This document shows positions 56,599 through 64,000 of a stretch of 64,000 nucleotides of DNA, piece after piece (within the stretch, counting starts at the first letter, position 1; every line of letters starts with the position of its first letter). The DNA is from Larix kaempferi (taxonomy: Eukaryota; Streptophyta; Pinopsida; Pinales; Pinaceae): NCBI GenBank assembly GCA_027924585.1, contig BSBM01001138.1, positions 15,178,501-15,242,500 of the forward strand, read 5' to 3'. The notes under the pieces were generated by a model that saw nothing but the letters and a program-made list of their open reading frames with translations, was not told the DNA's origin and did no database searches. The translations under genes were made by a program, and so were the position numbers.

Positions 56599-58408
56599 CC
56601 TAAAGAGAACAAAGAAATGTGTAGCAACATCTTGGGTCTATGCTCCTGCTGAAGTAGTCGTCACTATGCATCAACCATGCATACTAGTATACATAGGTAA
56701 CTCAGCTACACAAACTACCAACTGGATAGGAAGATGCATGTGTATAAGGTTCTACCATGGCCTGTTACTGTTCATCCTCCGTCTTCAATTTGGTGGGTTC
56801 ATGTGTAGCTTGCGAGTCTTCAATACTGGCTCACCCCATCCCTATACAACACTCTACAATGGGAGCGTCTTGCCTTCTTTTCTACGCTAGCCTACCATTT
56901 CTCTACCTTCTAGCCTTCAAGGTCACAACCCAAGGATTGATTTACAAATCTACATCGAGGGGCTTAATCAATTTAGTTTTTATTTGCATCATCATCTTGC
57001 CATTAATCTCTTTACTATGTGGTGTTTGATGTCTTTTGCTTGAATGTCATCTACGTCTTATTTTGTCGCGAGGATTTAAAATACCCGCAAATTTGATTTT
57101 GTTATCTACTTACTATGCATGATCATGTTATTACACTTCTTGTCGCGATTGACAAGTTTGGACTCTACTTAAAATATGAATTGACTTGACTAACAAGAGT
57201 TACTTAGAGACTGACTTGAACTACAATGGAAGAGGGAATCATGTTCCTTAAAGACGCATGCTTTATCCCCTCTTTTCTTTAATCAACTTCAAATATTGAA
57301 ATAGAGTCACGTCGACATTAGTGACTTAGTCAACTTAAGTTATTGATTTTTTATTGACGAACTCAATTATTACATATATTTTTTCTCATCTAAATATTAG
57401 TAAAGACTCGACCCATCAACTTTTACTTTTATTGGACTCAATTTAGACTTGACTATAGTAACTTAATGCATGCAAGTCGACTAAAGAGAATCAATGAATC
57501 ATAAATTCAACACTACATATGGGGACTTGAACAAGAAGACTCGACCAATGTTTATGGTCGACCACATTTTGGCATCAACCGTACTAAGGATTGACCACAT
57601 TTAAAAAAGAACTCTATATATATACTTCATTGTAATAGTATCAACCCGCAAAATAATATCGACTAAAAGCGATAACAATCAAAGCAATATTGGAATCTAA
57701 TGATATATTTCAATGTCAAAAGGAATTCGACCTTCCTATGACATCTTGCAACATATTATATTCCTGAAATCAGTCTTCCCAAAATAATGCTTACTATGAA
57801 ATCTGGTCGACATGATTCTTTGATAGACAAAACTTCTCTCGATAATGGGTTGGTCAACGAACTTATAGTTTACAGATGCTCTGGTCAATGAGTAGGCATT
57901 GTTGGTCGACAAACTATGGTTGACAAACTATTCTAGATGATGAACGAAATGGTTGATAACAAATTGGTCGATAAACATTGGTGGCGTAGGTCAATTGTTG
58001 GTTAAGGATAATATTCCTCAGCTTGACCAAAATACACTCCCTCAACCAATCTCTTTGACCATCTCAATCCTTCTTGGTTGTGATCTTCTTGGAAAGAGGC
58101 ATATATATTCAGTCTTCAACAAAACTCAGTCAGTGGGGAATGAAGTAGGATTAGTCGACACTATATTCTATTTACAAAATATCACACCAATAACAATTCA
58201 GGACTTTATGCCATCAAATTCAACAGCCTTACGATCAAAAGCATTGTATTCTTTGAATCTTTGAATGACCTTCCACGAGCATCCATTCTCTAAGGGGTCT
58301 TTCACTTGCAGGTTTTCATTTAGCTCACGATTTCATGCAGGTTTGAACCTTCCCCCACGCACTGTTGCTATCACCCAGACCACCTAAAGGAAGGAAATGG
58401 CACCAAGA
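56599..58408. other. Interior of the nested small LTR element
   Basis: No supported gene. Words such as GTCGAC and TTGACTTGA recur irregularly between 57150 and 57960. The 103-aa ORF at 57953-58264 resembles nothing I know. Confidence 0.5.
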
Positions 58409-58665
58409 TGTTGAAAGGCCAGCTTTCAACCAACATCCAAGCAAAGAATAATGCACACACAAGAAAGCATTAAGACGATAAATTGGACATAATGTCCGAT
58501 CACTTATATTCAGTCTTTAATGGGTATTTATACATGATAGAGATGGTTAGAGTGGTTACAATCGCTCCAACTAATCATTCATTAAGGTTATAATTGCATA
58601 GTATGTTCATTATTTATATATAATATAATGATGATAATTATGGGGCCCTAAAGGTCCTCTCAACA
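58409..58665 (-). repeat. LTR of the nested small element (5' copy)
   Basis: 257 bp, TGTTGAAAGG to CTCTCAACA, with about 10-15 percent differences from the other copy by eye. Confidence 0.85.
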
Positions 58666-59183
58666 CTATGTATATGGAACAATATGTTGCATTTGAATTC
58701 ATTGTGTAGTGCAATAAGTAGTAAATTTGCCTCCATTATCTGTTCTTAACTTGTTCATTTGATGTTCAAAATGTTTCTCTACAACGGCCTTATAGACCAA
58801 AAACTTTTCAAAAAATCCACTCTTAATTTTTAAGAAGTAAACCCAATTGCGTCTGGAGAAGTCATCAATAAAATTTAAGAAATACTTGAATCCATAGAAA
58901 GAAGTAGAAGGAAGCAAACCACACAAATCACTTTGAACAAGTTACAAGGGGGTTGAGGCGTGCTAAGAAGCAAGTTTTTCAAAATTGTCTCGATGATGTT
59001 TGTCGAGAACATACCCTTGAAAAACACTATCTTTGCAAGAGATGAGAGGAAGACTAAACCCCATTTTATGATTAGATAGTTGTTACAATGAGTGAAATTT
59101 TGAATGACCAAATCACTCATGCCAAGTTTGCTCAAGTCATCACTATGAGAAATAAAAAAACTAAGGGAAAAGGTGATGACCAA
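58666..59183 (-). pseudogene. copia integrase N-terminal half, right of the nested insertion
   Basis: CGLLPSTSFYGFKYFLNFIDDFSRRNWVYFLK (shown here only as the copia integrase core entry, with the first Asp in FIDDFSR) and LRTDNGGKFT with the second Asp are readable at 58926-58699. Upstream, 59183-58930 holds a decayed GAG-pre-integrase finger region. It is cut at 58666 by the nested LTR element. Confidence 0.85.
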
Positions 59184-59399
59184 AATTTATTGAATCTGTA
59201 CAACTTAGTAATATCATAAAAAAATTCAATAGGTAGGACATGCTTAGGATCTTTGAAATCCTTGATCACACCTTGGTGAGGTGTAAATTTATAGTCTTAC
59301 CTTCACCATAATGAGTGATTTGAAAGTCTGACAACAAAATGTAGGAAATTCTTGGAACACACAATACATCATTGAACTGACCATCATTTACTTGAATTG

Positions 59400-59900
59400 T
59401 CAAGATCCTACGACATTAAGGGATATGTCATCACCAACAAATATTTGTTTGAAGTTACATTCATTTAGAGCAGAAAAAATGGCTTTATCCTTATACACAT
59501 GATAAGATGCTCCATAATCAATGAGCCAATCATTAGAACAAGAGGAAGAAGATGTGTTGAAGGAAAAACCAGAAGCACAAAATGAAAGTCTTTGAGTTGT
59601 AGAGTCAGAAGACGAATTAAAGCTGATGTTGTGCTTCTTTATTGATGCTTCCAAGGATGCCATCTTCTTGAAACACTTAGATTCCACATGACCATCTTTC
59701 CTGGAAAAATCGCAATGATGTTCAATCTTCTTATCTTTTGATTTGGTTCCCTTGTCACCATTGGAAGGATGAGTTGGTTGAGAGGGTTTGGGACCCTTTT
59801 TTTGCTTATTATTGCGAGGATGTCATTTCTTGAGATTCTTGGTTTTGTTCTTTTGTTGTGCCAGTAAGGATTTGCTATATGTATTGGCATCTTGATTACT
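59400..59900 (-). pseudogene. copia nucleocapsid zinc knuckle and protease
   Basis: HHCDFSRKDGHVESKCFKKM is a degraded CCHC knuckle (second Cys replaced by Ser). The protease has WLIDYGASYHVYKDKAIFS, where the usual D-S-G-A is D-Y-G-A, then CNFKQIFVGDD and SLNVVGS. The frame ends near 59400. Confidence 0.8.
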
Positions 59901-61510
59901 CCAAAATATTTCTCTCAAATCAAGGAATCACAAAAATATTCAAGAGTGGGTTCTACATAGTGATCCCCCATAGATTCTTTCATGGAGTAAAAGGTAGATA
60001 AAATAAAGAATAAGCAAGACCAAGCTTGGAAATAATAGCATAAATACATTACTTTTCTATCAAAGCTATTTTACATTCTATAACTAAGGTTCAGAGGATT
60101 TTGAATTTACATAGGTTGTCTTGAATACAAGAAAAGTCACTTGGATTTAAAGCAACCAACTCATTTTCAATCTAGTGACCTCAAATCTCATTGTGTTTAC
60201 CAAACATAGTTTCCAATTTTTCCCAAGTCGTATTTAGTTCATCAATTCCTTAAAGGTGGAATCACAAATCAATAGAAATTGACATCATGATTAATCCATG
60301 AGCTTCATCACATTTATTGGACCATTTTATTTCCTTATCGTCATTAGTGGGTTCATTTTATTTCCCCAAGGTAATCTAGTAAAGTCCCCTACTTCGTAGG
60401 ACATCCTTCGTACAGGATTTCTACAAGAAGTAGTTGGTACTGGTAAGCATATTATCACATGGTGTGTCCATATTGTAATGCACATGTAATATGGCATAAA
60501 AATAGAAATTGATGGTCTAAATGCAGAGAATTTGAAAAAAATAGATAGTTTAGAAAAATGTCACTGAAAATGGACTCTTGATGTCAAAGTTATGCTCTTT
60601 TGAAGAAAGGAATAAAAGGGAACTAAGGGGATACATGGAAGACAAAGGTTGATCCATATGATGGTTAGAGAAAAAAAATAAATTAAATACCCCCCCCTTA
60701 CTAACTTTTCCTATAAGCTCACTTTTACAAATACGTTGTTTCAAAATAAGTGACCCACTTTTATAAAACAAGTGGGAAGCACTTTTACAATATAGTTATT
60801 TTATAACGTAAAGTTAGTAGCATGAACTTTTACAAAAAGTAACAAAAAGAAGAACTTGAACCCACGACTTTTTACTTTTTAAGTAACTTTCATATGAGTG
60901 AGCTAAGCAAAAGATTTAGTAATATTATGGAGGAGAATAGGGGTTTTGTTATTGTTGTTGACCTTGATTTTTGGCTTGAAAGACACTTTACACAATTACA
61001 CAAAACCAAAAAATGAAATTCTCAAACTAAGTTGTATCAGATTTGGGGTAAGTCCTTGGTTAGCTTTCCCAAAAAAATGTAAGTTTTCTCATTGTTTCAA
61101 GTTTATTGAGTTTGCACAAAGCACACTACAAAGAGCATATGCAACTTAAATAAAACCCTTTTCCTTCTGCTTCTGATTTGCCGAGTTCACACAGAGTGCA
61201 TGACGAAGATCATACACAAATTGAAAATGTAACGAATTGGAAATAAAACAAAAAACCAGGTTAAAATATGAAAGCATATTAAAAAAAAAGTGTAAATGTA
61301 AACAATATACCTCTAGATCTGGTAAAATGGTCGTATCTTGGGAAAACGAAAACCTTTTTCAGTGAACCAAAAAGCATTCCAATTGAAAGCAGTGCTCCAG
61401 ATGCAATGGAATACCTCTCTTAGCCCATAAATGCACACACATATCATAAAATAGAAACCCTTTGATTCATACGCCAACGCTAATTCACTACCTCGACCAT
61501 TAACATAAGA
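59901..61510 (-). pseudogene. gag: copia gag, heavily decayed
   Basis: Only pieces remain: TWEKLETMFGKHNEI, ENELVALNPSDFSCIQD, IECKIAL and CIYAIISKLGLAYS between about 60230 and 60000 on the minus strand, in a frame with several stops. The N-terminal part towards the primer-binding site cannot be read with confidence. Confidence 0.6.
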
Positions 61511-61520
61511 ATAACTTCAT

Positions 61521-61536
61521 AAGAGCTTGGATACCA
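61521..61536 (-). other. Primer-binding site of the copia element
   Basis: On the minus strand TGGTATCCAAGCTCTT follows the LTR end AAAACA; the start matches TGGTATCAGAGC, the initiator-Met tRNA site common in plant copia elements. Confidence 0.7.
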
Positions 61537-62050
61537 TGTTTTGACTAATGCATGATATTTCCAAAAGATCGAACACCTTGAACAACTGCTCACATAAATA
61601 GATCACACATCAACTCACTGATGTTTTTACATGGTTAATATCCTTGAAGAGGGAAAGAGTCCACGACCCTAGCCAAATAGATACTTGAGGCAATATATTA
61701 CCAACAAAAAAGGAAATGTTACAATGAGTTTCTCACAATCGATCATTGAGCAAATGACCCTCCCTGTTCTTTAAATAGAGACCATAGACCAATCGAGTGT
61801 TATGCCACAAATTAATGGCCAATAAGATCGAGGTGAGAATGAACTATCATATCACTCTATGTCTAGAACATATCATGACTGTTGCATTACATATGTACAA
61901 ATGCATACTAAGGAATACTAAAGAAACACAATTTACCTAAATATACATTAAACAAAGTTGATCTTGACCAACTCCTAAGTGTCTTAATATCCTAATAGAT
62001 AGTCACCATGATTTTATATGGGTGGTTTCACTAACCTTATTATAGTGTGA
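61537..62050 (-). repeat. Probable 5' LTR of the copia element, outer end undefined
   Basis: The LTR must begin at the primer-binding site (TGTTTTGACTAATGC in window orientation), but no second copy exists in the window, so its outer end cannot be fixed. TTTAAATAGAG near 61771 on the plus strand and AATATATTGCC on the minus strand are AT-rich candidates only. Confidence 0.4.
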
Positions 62051-64000
62051 AACTTAATATTTCAATCTTAGTTATTGTACATTTTCATAGTATTATTCTT
62101 CTATTTTATTTTATTTTCTTGATTCATATGCTTCAAATTCTGATTATTATTTATATTAATAAAAAGTTATAATTTTAGTTTAGTATTTTGCAAATATTTT
62201 CAATTTATTTTAGTTGTAAATAATAGATTCGGTAATAAAAAAAGGGTAAAAAACTAATACTTGGAATATTCAAAATAAAATTTATGCTATTACCACATTT
62301 TCCATCATATTATGTGACATGTGATTTTATGATAACTATGATGCATCTTACTTTTTAGATGTTGTCATACACAGTGTAAAAGTATACTTGAGATAAGAGG
62401 CAAAAGTAGCAAGGTTGCTTATTCTCTGCCTTTGTAACTACACTACATGTTGCCAAGGTGCATATCAATAGTAAAGACAATGAATAATAAACAAAATGGA
62501 AATGCATATACTTTATATAACACATATTTATTATATACTAGTGCAGTTTTTGGACTAAAAAATGTCATAAGATGGCGTTTAATGTGAGTAAATACCAATG
62601 ATGATAATGGTGGTTATTAATATCTACTAAGACCAAATTTGGCCTATTAGATGCTGAGAAAAGTAAATAATGCATGATTTTATTTCTTTGCACAACTCTT
62701 TTTTAAGAGAAGCACTCCTAAATCAACTTAGTTTTTATGAGTTAAAAGGTTAGGAAGGTCAATGTTGTAACAAATATTTTGAAATTGGGCCATGTATATT
62801 CACTCCTACAAGAGGATGTTCACAAGTGTTGGTATATGGCCACAAGTGTTGATAGACCATAACATATTCCACTATGACAATTGTAAGCCCAACAATTACT
62901 TTTTGGTTGAACAGTAAGAAGCTTGTTTTGCAAATTCTCAAATCATGGTAATCTAGGCTTCTAAGTGAAGAGATGGTTGAAACGAATACATTCCTTATAT
63001 TCTGCTTCAAGAATTGTGAATCATGGTAATTTAGGATTTTAAATGAAGAGATGGTTGAAATGAATAAATTCTTTATTTTGTAATCCAAGAATTATTATTG
63101 AGATGGGATAAATGAGTTTCTTCTTAACTTCTTATCTTTTATATGAAATATTTTCTTTACATTATTCTCTACTTTATAATACATGTATATGTAAATGCAT
63201 TTTCTTTTCATGTTTTGTGTCTTTCTTGGCTATTAAGTTTTTCACATGTGTATTTACTGCTTACATTCGATCAACCAGGTTGTGTAGTGATTCATATGGA
63301 TGATAATGCATTTTCTCTACTATTCTTTCAATAACAAGTCAATCCCTACATCCTCATATGGTTGATTAAAGTCCGCATTAAATGGTTTTGTGAAAGGGTG
63401 TTATTATTTACATCTTGAGGCGTATGGTTACATTTGCATTTATATTGAATGGAAACATCATGGGGAATACTAGTTCTCCATGTTTTGTAGGTCTACATTT
63501 TTTAGAAACATGATTTGAATTCTAAAGAGATACTTCATAGGATATCCACATAACCTTTGTTCTCATTCTCCAAGAGGCAAGACTACAAAATTATCACAAA
63601 TATTACACCATTTTATCTCAAAGAAGCAATCAACATAGTGTCCATCATACGCTATCTTCTTGTAGCCAACAAACTACAATTTGAACTCTTTAATCACTTA
63701 CAACTTTGATTTATTCCAACAATACCATAAATGAACATGGTTTCTACATCCATTGGCATGGATATTGACTATCTATAACAACACATATAATTTTGTTTTT
63801 GGTTTGTTACAGCCCAATCACTTCTACATCCAAATTCAATTATTTCTTTACAAACTCGAGAAAAAATAGTAGAAACAATTTCAATGGTATAAATTATGGT
63901 TTTGAACAACAAAGGCAATTACACCCTGATTGGTTTTCGACATGGCATCTTCAGCTAAGCATTGAGTTCATGACTCAAAGATCTGTAGCTATCTACTGCT
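62051..64000. other. AT-rich stretch without recognised genes
   Basis: No supported gene or element. A block of about 75 bp (AATCATGGTAAT, TAGGNTT, AAGTGAAGAGATGGTTGAAA) is duplicated in tandem at about 62939-63010 and 63013-63085. Two overlapping hydrophobic ORFs of 63 aa near 63112-63334 are unsupported. Confidence 0.45.

Larger units (their letters stand above)
56321..58665 (-). mobile_element. Nested small non-coding LTR element, 2345 bp
   Basis: Two LTRs (56321-56580 and 58409-58665) start TGTTGAAAGG and end CTCAACA in window orientation. Next to the left LTR the minus strand reads GGGGTGGGGGAGA, a polypurine tract. Next to the right LTR the minus strand reads TGGTGCCATTTCCTTCC, a plausible primer-binding site, so the element is on the minus strand. 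The interior of about 1.8 kb has no retroelement protein, so it depends on enzymes supplied by others. Flanking 5-mers are CATTA and CTATG, a poor TSD, but removing the element plus 5 bp restores copia integrase frame (PYT-x-QQNG). Confidence 0.8.
54116..61536 (-). mobile_element. Ty1/copia retrotransposon, decayed, minus strand
   Basis: From right to left: primer-binding site and LTR edge (61521-61537), gag, zinc knuckle and protease, integrase (interrupted by a nested LTR element), RT and RNase H, ending at the final coding motif SLLGFQEFVIKGG and a polypurine-like AAGGGGGGA near 54111-54120. Integrase before RT identifies Ty1/copia. Frames are broken throughout. Confidence 0.88.

Noticed and set aside
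57953-58264. 103-aa ORF inside the nested small LTR element
   Set aside because: It resembles no retroelement protein, lies antisense to the element, and codon content looks like the surrounding non-coding DNA.

Overview
This is nuclear DNA of a land plant with a repeat-rich, probably large genome. It is AT-rich, contains no ordinary host gene that I can support, and is almost entirely transposable elements of plant type (Tat-like Ty3/gypsy with two RNase H domains, Ty1/copia, plant L1-type RNase H, tRNA-derived SINE). The species cannot be determined from this window. A gymnosperm is a guess only, based on the general look of the LTR families.

Layout. (1) Positions 1-14360: a large, decayed plus-strand Ty3/gypsy element, its 5' LTR cut by the window edge. 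It holds gag, protease, RT, RNase H, integrase, then a second RNase H after integrase, an antisense ORF, a tandem-repeat-rich 3' region, polypurine tract and 3' LTR. (2) 14361-23478: gene-poor host or repeat DNA with several tandem arrays, a 3' LINE remnant (RNase H tail plus poly(A)), a short tRNA-type SINE and another poly(A) retroposon, both with target-site duplications (TSDs) that interrupt tandem arrays. (3) 23483-34318: a structurally complete 10.8 kb DNA transposon with terminal inverted repeats and a perfect 4-bp TSD (TGGT). It carries two convergent, intron-containing genes that both splice in silico into uninterrupted frames: a 526-aa protein of unknown function on the plus strand and a 644-aa transposase candidate on the minus strand. 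Palindrome arrays lie near both ends and a long hairpin lies between the two gene ends. (4) 34886-49507: a minus-strand Ty3/gypsy element with about 3 kb LTRs and outer 5-bp TSD CTTTG. It is rearranged as LTR, partial interior, truncated LTR, interior, LTR. Its LTRs carry an accessory ORF, its reverse transcriptase has been deleted, and an RNase H domain lies before the RT position. (5) 49513-54115: diverged repeats and a probable 2 kb solo LTR. (6) 54116-61536 and its flank: a decayed minus-strand Ty1/copia element interrupted in integrase by a 2.3 kb non-coding LTR element. (7) 61700-64000: AT-rich sequence with no gene that I can recognise.

The most promising little-described system is the DNA transposon at 23483-34318. 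Its two genes are undamaged, the termini and TSD are clean, and the candidate catalytic residues are present, while every retrotransposon around it is broken. It may be the only element here still able to move. The second and third points of interest are the ORF located entirely inside the long LTRs of the 34.9-49.5 kb element and the long fold-back hairpin between the convergent transposon genes.
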